A stretch of 64,000 bases of DNA from Methanocella paludicola SANAE (GTDB taxonomy: Archaea; Halobacteriota; Methanocellia; Methanocellales; Methanocellaceae). The notes beneath the pieces are model-generated. The model did not search any database and had not been told where the DNA came from. It saw nothing but the letters and a program-made list of their open reading frames with translations. Each line of letters opens with the position of its first letter. Position 1 is the stretch's first letter. The position numbers were made by a program, and so were the translations under genes. The stretch spans positions 2,147,501 through 2,211,500 of the forward strand of contig NC_013665.1 in the NCBI RefSeq assembly GCF_000011005.1, written 5' to 3'. Below, in pieces: positions 8,581 through 15,430 of this stretch.

Positions 8581-9159
8581 ATGCACCACGGATACAAGCG
8601 ATGGGACGAGAGCGACAGGCGAAAGACCATGGACCCTGACGCCATACTCTCTAAGGCCGGCCTGAAGCCGGGGATGACCTTTGTGGACATCGGCTGCGGC
8701 CAGGGCTATTTTGCCCTCCCCGCTGCCCGGATAGTAGGGCCGAAGGGCCGCGTGTATGGCATCGACATCGATGAAGAAGCGCTTGGTGTACTGGGCCGAA
8801 AGGCCGCAGACCTGGGCCTGATGATCGAGACTATAGCGGGAGAGGGTGAGAACATGGTGGCCTGCGAAGGCTGCGCCGACGTCGTGTTCTTCGGCATCTG
8901 CCTCCACGACTTCGAGGACCCCGAAAAAGTGCTTGCCAACGCGCTGAGGATGCTCAAGCCCGGAGGAAAGCTCGCCGATATCGACTGGAAAAAGGAGCCC
9001 ATGGAGGGCGGGCCGCCGCTGGAAAAAAGGTTCAGCGAGGAAAAGGCGCTGGAGCTCATCGAAGGCGCCGGGCTCGCCGTGGAGTCTCGCGAGGACGTCG
9101 GGGGGCGATATTACCTGATCACTGCCCGGCTCCAGCGGCCGGCAAATGATAATTGTTAG
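8581..9159 (+). CDS. Class I SAM-dependent methyltransferase
   Basis: The 192-residue protein has the Rossmann-type methyltransferase motifs: FVDIGCGQGYF (motif I, SAM binding), VYGIDIDEEAL (acidic residue of strand 2), ADVVFFGICLHDF (motif II region) and LRMLKPGGKLADIDW (post-II). It resembles the UbiE/Methyltransf_11 group, whose substrates cannot be read from sequence. It follows the small CxxC protein by one base. Confidence 0.85.
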   Translation: MHHGYKRWDESDRRKTMDPDAILSKAGLKPGMTFVDIGCGQGYFALPAARIVGPKGRVYGIDIDEEALGVLGRKAADLGLMIETIAGEGENMVACEGCADVVFFGICLHDFEDPEKVLANALRMLKPGGKLADIDWKKEPMEGGPPLEKRFSEEKALELIEGAGLAVESREDVGGRYYLITARLQRPANDNC

Positions 9160-9211
9160 CGCCAGCGGCAATAGAAGGAATTTATATAATGACAAATCCA
9201 ATTTTAATACA

Positions 9212-9910
9212 ATGTGCGAGCTATTCGGGTTCAGCGGCATCCGGGAGGCAGGCGTCGAGGATGGATTACGCAGCTTTGCTGAACACTCCGACCGGAATCC
9301 CCACGGCTGGGGCCTGGCATATTACGGCAGCGGCGTTCCCGTCATAAAGAAGAAGGCCATAGAGGCCCGGAAGAGCCCCGAATATTACCACGCCATCAGG
9401 CTCGCCAGAAGCGACATCATCATTACGCACATCCGCCACGCCTCATGCGGGAAGATCAACGAGGCAAATTGCCACCCGTTCTATCAGCCTTACCTGGGAA
9501 AGCACTGGGCCTTTGCCCACAACGGCCACGTCGACGGCGTCGCCAGGCACCCGAGGACGCAGGGCGAGACGGACTCTGAAAGCGTCTTTAACGTCCTGCT
9601 GGACAACGTCGGCAGATACCGCCACCTTGATAACGGCACATCCTATAACGGCATCGCCCGGGGCGTCGCCAGCCTGTTCGACGACTACGAGTTCGGCCGC
9701 CAGGTCGGGCTCAACTTTGTCATGTCCGACGGCAACGCGATCTATACGTTCAATCACCATACGGACAAGCCCATGTTCTATGCTTATGAGGACCATGGCG
9801 TTACCGTGTCCACCCAGAAGCTCGACGGCTACGAGTGGGAGCCCATGCCCGCGGACAGGCTGCTATTGCTAAAAAAGGGCCATATATGCGAGATCTCAGA
9901 TAAAATATGA
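9212..9910 (+). CDS. Class II glutamine amidotransferase (YafJ/GATase_6 type)
   Basis: The 232-residue protein begins MCELFGFSG. Removal of Met exposes Cys2 as the N-terminal nucleophile, which fixes the start at 9212. Other family features are NPHGWGLAYY, ITHIRHAS, NCHPF, FAHNGHV and SDSESVFN-like DSESVF. A TATA box (TTTATATAAT, 9181-9190) lies 22 bases before the ATG, pointing to a leaderless transcript. The enzyme releases ammonia from glutamine, but no synthase domain or acceptor gene is attached. Confidence 0.88.
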   Translation: MCELFGFSGIREAGVEDGLRSFAEHSDRNPHGWGLAYYGSGVPVIKKKAIEARKSPEYYHAIRLARSDIIITHIRHASCGKINEANCHPFYQPYLGKHWAFAHNGHVDGVARHPRTQGETDSESVFNVLLDNVGRYRHLDNGTSYNGIARGVASLFDDYEFGRQVGLNFVMSDGNAIYTFNHHTDKPMFYAYEDHGVTVSTQKLDGYEWEPMPADRLLLLKKGHICEISDKI

Positions 9911-9914
9911 GCCA

Positions 9915-10136
9915 TCATCTTGTGACGGTCGGCGAAGGCATCGGAAATGTCGTCGCGAAGTACGGGTTCTTGCCGCCGGGTATGCCAGCGCCCCCGGTCG
10001 AAACATTTCTTTGCTCGCTCTGCTGAACGTCATGCATGCTCTGGTTTCCAGCGGGCAGCTTGAACGGGCCCGCCAGCGCCAGCGCGCCGAAAAACAACAG
10101 TATGACAGCTATAGCCCAAATTTTCCTCGGATCCAT
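9915..10136 (-). CDS. Small secreted or membrane-anchored protein
   Basis: The 73-residue product has an N-terminal hydrophobic helix (IWAIAVILLFFGALALAG) and a short polar tail rich in Gly, Ser, Pro and Thr. It is not recognised. The start at 10136 is chosen because the box AACCTATAAA (minus strand, 10172-10181) then lies about 40 bases upstream, exactly as for the two fasciclin genes. It ends 4 bases from the convergent amidotransferase gene. Confidence 0.6.
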   Translation of the reverse strand: MDPRKIWAIAVILLFFGALALAGPFKLPAGNQSMHDVQQSEQRNVSTGGAGIPGGKNPYFATTFPMPSPTVTR

Positions 10137-10171
10137 CCTCAACACCCAATATAATACCAGCATCATATTTT

Positions 10172-10181
10172 TTTATAGGTT
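10172..10181 (-). promoter_or_regulatory. Promoter decamer AACCTATAAA
   Basis: BRE/TATA-like decamer about 40 bases before the start of the small membrane protein. The identical decamer precedes both fasciclin genes at the same distance. Confidence 0.6.
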
Positions 10182-10317
10182 CGTGACGAATGGCGCAGGG
10201 AATGAGCTGATCTCAGGCGCAGGCCGATGATTAACTATTTAATATATTATCGTCTTAAGTAGCAGCATAACGTGCTATTCTATTTGAATAAGCCATTCCA
10301 TATAAAAGGTGAAAATA

Positions 10318-10749
10318 ATGGCAGTTGGAATAAAAACCATCCCGAACGACATGCGCGGCGCGCCTAAGGCCTCGCAGGGTCATCATCACGCTCATCAGGC
10401 AGCCAGGCCCGCCCCGGCAGGCAAGCCCGGCCACGACTCGAGGCAGACCAACAAGATCCTCGAGCTTGAGTGGGAAGCGCTCGGAAAAAAACTGAACAAG
10501 CCGATAGGAAAAGAAAATGTCGACGTCGAAAAGCTTCGCAGGCAGCTCAAGGACAAGGAAGAGCAGCTGAAGTATGCCGAATCTCTTATAGACAGGCTCA
10601 AGAAGCAGGTTCAGGCGCTCGAGCAGAAGCAGAAGCCCAATAACCCGGGGCAACAGAGGGAACAGGCGCCAAAAAAGAGCCCGCAGAAGCCGCAAAAGCA
10701 GTTCCAGAGGCCCCCCCAGAAGAGCGCCCAGGGCAAGGGACGAAAATAA
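10318..10749 (+). CDS. Hypothetical basic coiled-coil protein
   Basis: The 143-residue protein has a His-rich N-terminal segment (QGHHHAHQ), a coiled coil at about residues 60-105 (LRRQLKDKEEQLKYAESLID) and a disordered, strongly basic tail made of Gln, Lys and Pro. The composition suggests nucleic-acid or envelope association, but no family is recognised. GGTGA sits 5 bases before the ATG at 10318, which is preferred over an in-frame start three codons upstream. Confidence 0.7.
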   Translation: MAVGIKTIPNDMRGAPKASQGHHHAHQAARPAPAGKPGHDSRQTNKILELEWEALGKKLNKPIGKENVDVEKLRRQLKDKEEQLKYAESLIDRLKKQVQALEQKQKPNNPGQQREQAPKKSPQKPQKQFQRPPQKSAQGKGRK

Positions 10750-10900
10750 AATTTTCAATTTCTACACTTTTTACAATATGTTTGACAAATGTAGAAACTA
10801 TTAGAATCAATTATAAGATAGATAAATTCGTGACTTTATCAGAGCCCGCCACGAGATTTTTTTGGGAAAATGGGATAATATAGGTCGATAGTTTTTTATA

Positions 10901-10916
10901 TTGAACGAGCGTTCAA
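10901..10916 (+). promoter_or_regulatory. Palindromic operator of the HTH-nucleotidyltransferase gene
   Basis: TTGAACGAGCGTTCAA is a perfect inverted repeat with 7-base arms and a 2-base centre. It follows directly on the TATA stretch TTTTTTATA (10892-10900) and lies before the expected transcription start. A third half site (TGAACG) follows at 10922-10927. Its position and the winged-helix domain of the next gene suggest self-repression. Confidence 0.6.
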
Positions 10917-10933
10917 TCAAATGAACGATTGCT

Positions 10934-11533
10934 ATGATAAAGCTCTTCGAGAAGTACGTAGACATGAAAATCCTGGGCCTGTTCCTGTCCAACCCCAATA
11001 CGCCATACCATGTGAAAGAGGTATCACGTAAGCTGGGGGTAAGCCCTGCGAGCGTTAGCGGCGCGATGAAATATTTCGAAAGTACCGGATATTTGATAAA
11101 AGAGGAAAAAGGGCTCGCTCATATATACCACTTAAATAAAGAGCACCCGGCCGTGGTCGCGCTCAGGAAGGCTTACGGCATAGCCCTGATACAGTCCGCC
11201 GGGCCGGTGGAGGCGTTCCTCCAGGCCGACCCGAACATCGTGTCCTTTGCCCTGTATGGCAGCTACGCCGACGGCACGTTCGACGAGCACAGCGACATTG
11301 AGTTCGTCGCGGTAGCGCCGTCAGCCCTCGATAAGTTCTCTAACCAGCGTAAGTTCTCCGAGGTACGAAAGACGATCGAAGAAAAGCTCGGAAGGCCGGT
11401 GGCCATCTTCGTGGCTACCATGTCCATCTGGAGCACAATGAAAAGCGCCAACGACCCCATGTACCATAAGATCATGGACAACCATATCCTGATCTACGGT
11501 AACGGCCTGGAAGACCCGTTCGCGAACCGATAA
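10934..11533 (+). CDS. Winged-helix protein fused to a MNT-type nucleotidyltransferase domain
   Basis: The 199-residue protein has an N-terminal winged helix (about residues 12-65, HVKEVSRKLGVSPASVSGAM) and a C-terminal minimal nucleotidyltransferase domain with YGSYADGTFDEHSDIEFV. In active MNT domains the pattern is GSxxxGxxxxxSDxD. Here the second Asp is Glu (SDIE), so catalysis may be altered or lost. Relatives often act as antitoxin or regulator with a HEPN partner, but no HEPN gene is adjacent. The palindrome at 10901-10916 suggests that it regulates itself. A related fusion with a canonical site is found at 37463. Confidence 0.82.
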   Translation: MIKLFEKYVDMKILGLFLSNPNTPYHVKEVSRKLGVSPASVSGAMKYFESTGYLIKEEKGLAHIYHLNKEHPAVVALRKAYGIALIQSAGPVEAFLQADPNIVSFALYGSYADGTFDEHSDIEFVAVAPSALDKFSNQRKFSEVRKTIEEKLGRPVAIFVATMSIWSTMKSANDPMYHKIMDNHILIYGNGLEDPFANR

Positions 11534-11546
11534 AAAAAGACGGGCA

Positions 11547-12161
11547 TTACTTCATGCCCACAATGCCGTCCGTTACTATCAGCATGCCGTTGTCAGCCTT
11601 CATTACGTTGACGACCTTAATGCCGTTGACAGTGATCCCGCTGCTCGACTTCTTCGCGGTGATCGTCTGGCCGCCGATGGTGGTCACCGTGAACGATTCG
11701 CTTCCCTGCTCGGGCTCGGTCATCTGCGATACGATGCAGCTCTCGACGAGGCTTTTCGCGTCCGTGTCCGAAAGCGCGCTCGCATCGGTCAGGCCTGCTT
11801 TATTCAGGGCCTTGTCGCTCGGAGCGAAGATCATGAACGGGCCTTCCTCCTGGCTGAGTTTCTGGTCGTATCCTGCCGCTCTGACAGCTGCCGCGAAGAT
11901 GCTTACGTCCCGCGTCTCCTGTATCGTCTGCATGAGGTCCTTGTTCGTCTCTTTCAGGCCGCCCTGCTGACCCTGGCCCATCTGACCCTGGCCCATCTGA
12001 CCCTGGCCCATCTGACCCTGGCCCATCTGACCCTGCTGCGTGCCCTGATATGCGGGCTGCGCCATGCGTCCGCCGTACTGCTGGGCCATCGCCGGCCCGA
12101 TAAAGGCAAGCACGACTACCATGAGGGCGAAGACCGCCGCTACCTTTCTCAATCCATCCAT
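11547..12161 (-). CDS. Secreted fasciclin-domain protein with QGQMG repeats
   Basis: The 204-residue product has a Sec signal (AAVFALMVVVLAFIGPAMA), then a Gln/Gly-rich linker with four tandem copies of a pentapeptide (QGQMG), and one fasciclin (FAS1) domain from about residue 75 to the end. FAS1 hallmarks are SIFAAAVRAAGY, GPFMIFAPSDKAL and the closing VNGIKVVNVMKADNGMLIVTD. FAS1 domains mediate adhesion at the cell surface. GGTGA lies 7 bases before the ATG, and an AACCTATAAA box lies 40 bases upstream. It is a paralogue of the gene at 12780, with a divergently transcribed flavodoxin between them. Confidence 0.92.
   Translation of the reverse strand: MDGLRKVAAVFALMVVVLAFIGPAMAQQYGGRMAQPAYQGTQQGQMGQGQMGQGQMGQGQMGQGQQGGLKETNKDLMQTIQETRDVSIFAAAVRAAGYDQKLSQEEGPFMIFAPSDKALNKAGLTDASALSDTDAKSLVESCIVSQMTEPEQGSESFTVTTIGGQTITAKKSSSGITVNGIKVVNVMKADNGMLIVTDGIVGMK
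11967..12035. repeat. 15-base tandem repeat inside the fasciclin gene
   Basis: About four and a half copies of CCCTGGCCCATCTGA stand in tandem without interruption, coding QGQMG on the minus strand. The copies are nearly identical at the base level, so copy number could vary by slippage in frame and change linker length. Confidence 0.85.
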
Positions 12162-12196
12162 CCTGTTTCACCTTTTTTCAACACAATACGCGACGA

Positions 12197-12206
12197 TTTA
12201 TAGGTT
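12197..12206 (-). promoter_or_regulatory. Promoter decamer AACCTATAAA of the first fasciclin gene
   Basis: Located about 40 bases before the ATG at 12161. The following bases (CG, then TGTTGAAAA) are also shared with the promoter of the second fasciclin gene, so the promoter probably duplicated with the gene. Confidence 0.6.
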
Positions 12207-12302
12207 AGCGAAATAGGGCGCATGAAAATAAATCGGGGGCCGCGCTTTCGGCCATACATACCTTTATAGCGGCCGGATACATAGAAAAGGGCCGGAGAAA
12301 GT

Positions 12303-12773
12303 ATGAAGGCGCTCGTCGTCTACTATTCGAGGACCGGCAATACGAGGAAAGCCGGGAAAGAGATCGCCAGGGAACTGGGCTGTGATGTGGAGGAGATCGT
12401 CGATACGGTGAACAGGGCCGGGCCCATCGGATTTATCATGGCGGGTAAGCAGGCTTCAAGTAAGGGGCTTACGAAGCTCAAGCCCCTCACGAAAGACCCG
12501 TCCCAATACGACCTCGTGATCATCGGCACGCCCGTCTGGGCAGCAACCATGTCGTCTCCGGTGAGGACCTTTATCGTCGAGAATAAGGATAAGCTCAAGA
12601 ACGTGGCGTTTTTCATTACCCTGGGAGGCACGGGCGAGGCATCGACATTACAGGGCATGGAAGAGGCCTGTGGTAAGAAACCTATGGCAACCCTGACCAT
12701 TCTGACAAGTGACATAAAGCCTGGCGCCTATCTGGATACGCTAAAAAAATTCGTAAGCGGGCTGAAGCCGTAA
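12303..12773 (+). CDS. Flavodoxin family protein
   Basis: The 156-residue protein has the FMN phosphate-binding loop at its N-terminus (VVYYSRTGNTRKAG), the VIIGTPVWAATMSSPV loop that covers the flavin ring, and a second contact FITLGGTGEAST. These mark the flavodoxin/NAD(P)H:quinone reductase-like fold. It is a likely cytoplasmic electron carrier or reductase with FMN; the partner is unknown. GGAGAAA precedes the start. It lies between the two fasciclin genes but on the other strand. Confidence 0.88.
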   Translation: MKALVVYYSRTGNTRKAGKEIARELGCDVEEIVDTVNRAGPIGFIMAGKQASSKGLTKLKPLTKDPSQYDLVIIGTPVWAATMSSPVRTFIVENKDKLKNVAFFITLGGTGEASTLQGMEEACGKKPMATLTILTSDIKPGAYLDTLKKFVSGLKP

Positions 12774-12779
12774 TTAATA

Positions 12780-13406
12780 TTATGTGCCTACGGCCGCATC
12801 GGTCACGATCACGTAGCCGTTCGTGGCCTTAAAGACCTTTATCACGTCGGCGCCGTTGGCGGCCATGCCGGTCTTTTCCTTACGGACGTTGATCGGCCTG
12901 CCGCTGGCCGCGGTCAGGGAGAGTTCCTTGCTGTGCTCGTCGGGCTCGGAAGCATTCAGCACGACGCCGTTCTCCGCCAGGCCCAGGCTGAGCGCGGCAT
13001 TCTCCAGCAGCGAAGCGGCGTCCCTGACGCCCAGGTCCCTCTGCAGCGACTTATCCGGCGGGGCGAATACCATATAGGTGCCGCGACCGTCAAGCTTTTC
13101 AGCATAGCCCGAATCCCTCAGGGCGGCCGTGAACATCGATAGCTGCGGGACGCTTTCCATCGTCGCCATGATGCTCTTTTCCGAAGTTTCCGTGGCAGGA
13201 GCCTTGTATTGCTCGACGCTCATGCCGAAGGGCATCATGCCCGGGAACATGCCGCCGAAAGGCGAACCGAATGGCGAGCCCATCATGCCCGGGCCCGTCT
13301 CCCACGGGCTATCCCCGAACGGGCTCTCCACCTGGGCGCCGGCAGGCGTTATCATGAAGAGCGCAATGATCGTAAATACCGCTAATATACTTTTTAATCC
13401 GTCCAT
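12780..13406 (-). CDS. Secreted fasciclin-domain protein
   Basis: The 208-residue product begins MDGLKSILAVF like its paralogue at 11547 and has a Sec signal ending near PAGAQ. The linker here is rich in Gly, Met, Phe and Pro (SPFGSPFGGMFPGMMPFGM) instead of Gln. The FAS1 domain (about residues 85-208) has SMFTAALRDSGY, GTYMVFAPPDKSL and VIKVFKATNGYVIVTD. A surface adhesin role is inferred. A run GGGGG lies 6-10 bases upstream of the ATG at 13406, and the AACCTATAAA box about 38 bases upstream. A frame extension to 13454 would start upstream of the promoter. Confidence 0.9.
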   Translation of the reverse strand: MDGLKSILAVFTIIALFMITPAGAQVESPFGDSPWETGPGMMGSPFGSPFGGMFPGMMPFGMSVEQYKAPATETSEKSIMATMESVPQLSMFTAALRDSGYAEKLDGRGTYMVFAPPDKSLQRDLGVRDAASLLENAALSLGLAENGVVLNASEPDEHSKELSLTAASGRPINVRKEKTGMAANGADVIKVFKATNGYVIVTDAAVGT

Positions 13407-13439
13407 CTCGTGCCCCCTTGTGTTTTCAACACGTATCGT

Positions 13440-13449
13440 TTTATAGGTT
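13440..13449 (-). promoter_or_regulatory. Promoter decamer AACCTATAAA of the second fasciclin gene
   Basis: Same decamer, orientation and distance (about 38 bases) as in the first fasciclin gene, followed by ACG and TGTTGAAAA. Confidence 0.6.
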
Positions 13450-13531
13450 GCCACACCAGGGTGCTCATGATTCCCGGTTTTTACCGTATTTTCTAAAAAA
13501 TGTTTATCGTGGCGTTAATTATCGGGGCTGA

Positions 13532-13966
13532 CTAGTGATGTTTGGAGCGGGCTTTGGATACCTTACGATAAGACGGTACGGCTTTCGCTCCGGGCGTATA
13601 GTTCGCTGCTGACCGGTAGGATCTGTTATCGTCCTGTTCGATGTCGTCGTCATTCGTAGTAGGTGTTGGGGTCGGCGTCGGGGTCGGAGTCAGCGTGGGC
13701 GTGGAGGACTCCTGGCGGGGCTGCGAGCGTATCTCGGCGAACAGAAGGGCGCCCTCGTTAATAGCGAGGGTAATGGTCGGCGATGGACGGGCCGTAGCAG
13801 TGAGCGTTATATCGGGTATTATGGTATTCGGGAGCGAGGAATTGTCGCTATTATTACTGGCGGCCATGTCCTGGGCGATAAACGACCCTTTAGCGACCAG
13901 CAGGCATACGAAAACCACGTTCGCCATTATTAACGCGATGGATATCATGTCGCCTTTTTTTACCAT
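13532..13966 (-). CDS. Membrane-anchored protein with Thr-Pro linker
   Basis: The 144-residue protein has one N-terminal membrane helix (ISIALIMANVVFVCLLVA, about residues 8-25). A Ser/Asn-rich exposed region follows, then a Thr-Pro repeat (TPTLTPTPTPTPTPT, about 88-103) and a basic tail. It is not recognised. Such linkers are typical of cell-surface proteins spanning the S-layer, which is an inference. A TATA box (minus strand, within 13990-14010) lies between two CCGACCAAT half sites at about 13977-13985 and 14023-14031, a possible operator. Confidence 0.65.
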   Translation of the reverse strand: MVKKGDMISIALIMANVVFVCLLVAKGSFIAQDMAASNNSDNSSLPNTIIPDITLTATARPSPTITLAINEGALLFAEIRSQPRQESSTPTLTPTPTPTPTPTTNDDDIEQDDNRSYRSAANYTPGAKAVPSYRKVSKARSKHH

Positions 13967-14120
13967 GCTTAGTCACCGACCAATCAATTAATAATTGTAT
14001 TTATATAAAAATGTTATTGAATTATTGGTCGGCCTGCATAGGCATATATGGATATCGATGGCTTTATACGCCATATCAATGGTATTAGAATATGATATGT
14101 CCTGGATGTGCCGGTGAACG

Positions 14121-14696
14121 ATGATGAAGATGGATAAAGGTCTGCTGTTGGCCCTGATTGTATTGATGATCGTCGTGCTATCCGGATGTGTCTGCCCGGC
14201 CCCGTTCGGTGCTTCGCCCACTGTCGCCCCGACGGTCACTGTAACGCCGGGCCCTTCGACCACGACAGCGCCGCCCACGATACCGCCGGTCCGGAGCCTG
14301 ACAACCGGAACCCAGATCGTCTGGGAACTGCAGGGCGGATACGGGCAGCTCGTGGTGAAGAACCAGATAACGGGGCAGGATGCGGTTGTCATTCTTGCGC
14401 CGGCCAGTGACCCGGGGACAGCCGTGCTGGCCGTATATGTGAAGAGCGGGCAGGACTGGACGGTCGACGGCATAACGGACGGGCAATATGTGCTCTATGA
14501 CATGGTGGGCACGAACTGGGACGACGCGGGCAAACAGTTCGAGCATACGAGCGAGTACGCCCGGTTCGACAGCACGCTGAACTACTATACGACGGATACC
14601 GAGTCGAAGGTCTATACCATCACGCTGAGCGGGGCGGGAAGCGGGGACACGCTGAGCAGGCCTGTAAAACCGGACGACATGCCTTCTCTTGGATAA
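14121..14696 (+). CDS. Lipoprotein of unknown function
   Basis: The 191-residue product has a lipobox (IVLMIVVLSGC) and a Thr/Pro/Ser linker (about residues 32-58). A beta-rich domain follows, with IVWELQGGYGQLVVKNQITGQDAVVIL and a late YTITLSGAGSGD. The segment with Y-L-x-D-M-V-G-x-x-W near residue 125 suggests a compact beta sandwich, but no family is recognised. It is probably anchored on the outer membrane face. GGTGA lies just before the ATG. It is followed by a second lipoprotein gene in the same orientation, 42 bases away. Confidence 0.72.
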   Translation: MMKMDKGLLLALIVLMIVVLSGCVCPAPFGASPTVAPTVTVTPGPSTTTAPPTIPPVRSLTTGTQIVWELQGGYGQLVVKNQITGQDAVVILAPASDPGTAVLAVYVKSGQDWTVDGITDGQYVLYDMVGTNWDDAGKQFEHTSEYARFDSTLNYYTTDTESKVYTITLSGAGSGDTLSRPVKPDDMPSLG

Positions 14697-14738
14697 TCAT
14701 TATTATATTCGGCAGCATATGTAGCAGGTTGAGCCCTT

Positions 14739-15224
14739 ATGAAGTATGCGTTACTCGTTCTGACGATCACGGCAGCCCTGCTGGCCAGTGGCTGCTGCTC
14801 CGGATGCAGCCTTTTCGACCCCGATACCAGCCGCGTCATATTCGCCGATGACCTGGAAAATCCGGTCGATAACTCGACGGCATACGGCGTCTGGTCTTCT
14901 ACAAGTGCGGGCGTCGTCGACCCCGCCGTCTTCCCGTCTGCGGATGACGGGGAATGGTACATGCTTAACGAGAAGGGGTACTTCAAGTATGTCAGGATAT
15001 CGACGGATAGCGGCGCAAAGGGCGGGATATACCGTGAGGGCAGGCTAAGCATTACCGGAGACAGGCTGCTTCTGTCGGGCATTAACGAGAGCTATTATCC
15101 CGGGGCGAATTCCCGCATATCGGCGTATAGTGGAAAGGCTATTGCCGATCAGAGCCTCGCTTACGAGCTTTTAGACAATTACACCCTAACGATCGGCACC
15201 GGGACATATCAACGCGTATTCTAA
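14739..15224 (+). CDS. Lipoprotein of unknown function
   Basis: The 161-residue product has a lipobox (AALLASGC) with a short Cys cluster (GCCSGCSLF) and an exposed domain without a recognisable fold family. AGGTTGA precedes the start. Its position after the other lipoprotein gene suggests cotranscription. A G+C-rich hairpin lies 28 bases after the stop. Confidence 0.7.
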   Translation: MKYALLVLTITAALLASGCCSGCSLFDPDTSRVIFADDLENPVDNSTAYGVWSSTSAGVVDPAVFPSADDGEWYMLNEKGYFKYVRISTDSGAKGGIYREGRLSITGDRLLLSGINESYYPGANSRISAYSGKAIADQSLAYELLDNYTLTIGTGTYQRVF

Positions 15225-15251
15225 TCGAGTGGGTCAAAAAAAAGGGAAGTT

Positions 15252-15317
15252 GGGCCGGCATTGGTATGCAAGGGGGGCATGGTGGAGTGAATGTAGTAGC
15301 AAGATACCGGCCGGCCC
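15252..15317 (+). terminator. Long hairpin followed by T-run
   Basis: GGGCCGGCATTGGTAT (15252-15267) pairs with ATACCGGCCGGCCC (15304-15317) with a two-base bulge and a G-rich 36-base loop. TTTTT follows at 15320-15324. It could be a terminator for the lipoprotein genes or the stem of a small RNA. Confidence 0.4.
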
Positions 15318-15430
15318 GGTTTTTACCTCCAACCATTTTAGATAATCGCTATACAGTAGACTTATAAAGAATTGTTTATGAAGGATGTGTATATATAACT
15401 AACGGTTAATGCTCAACAGATATTTTAATA

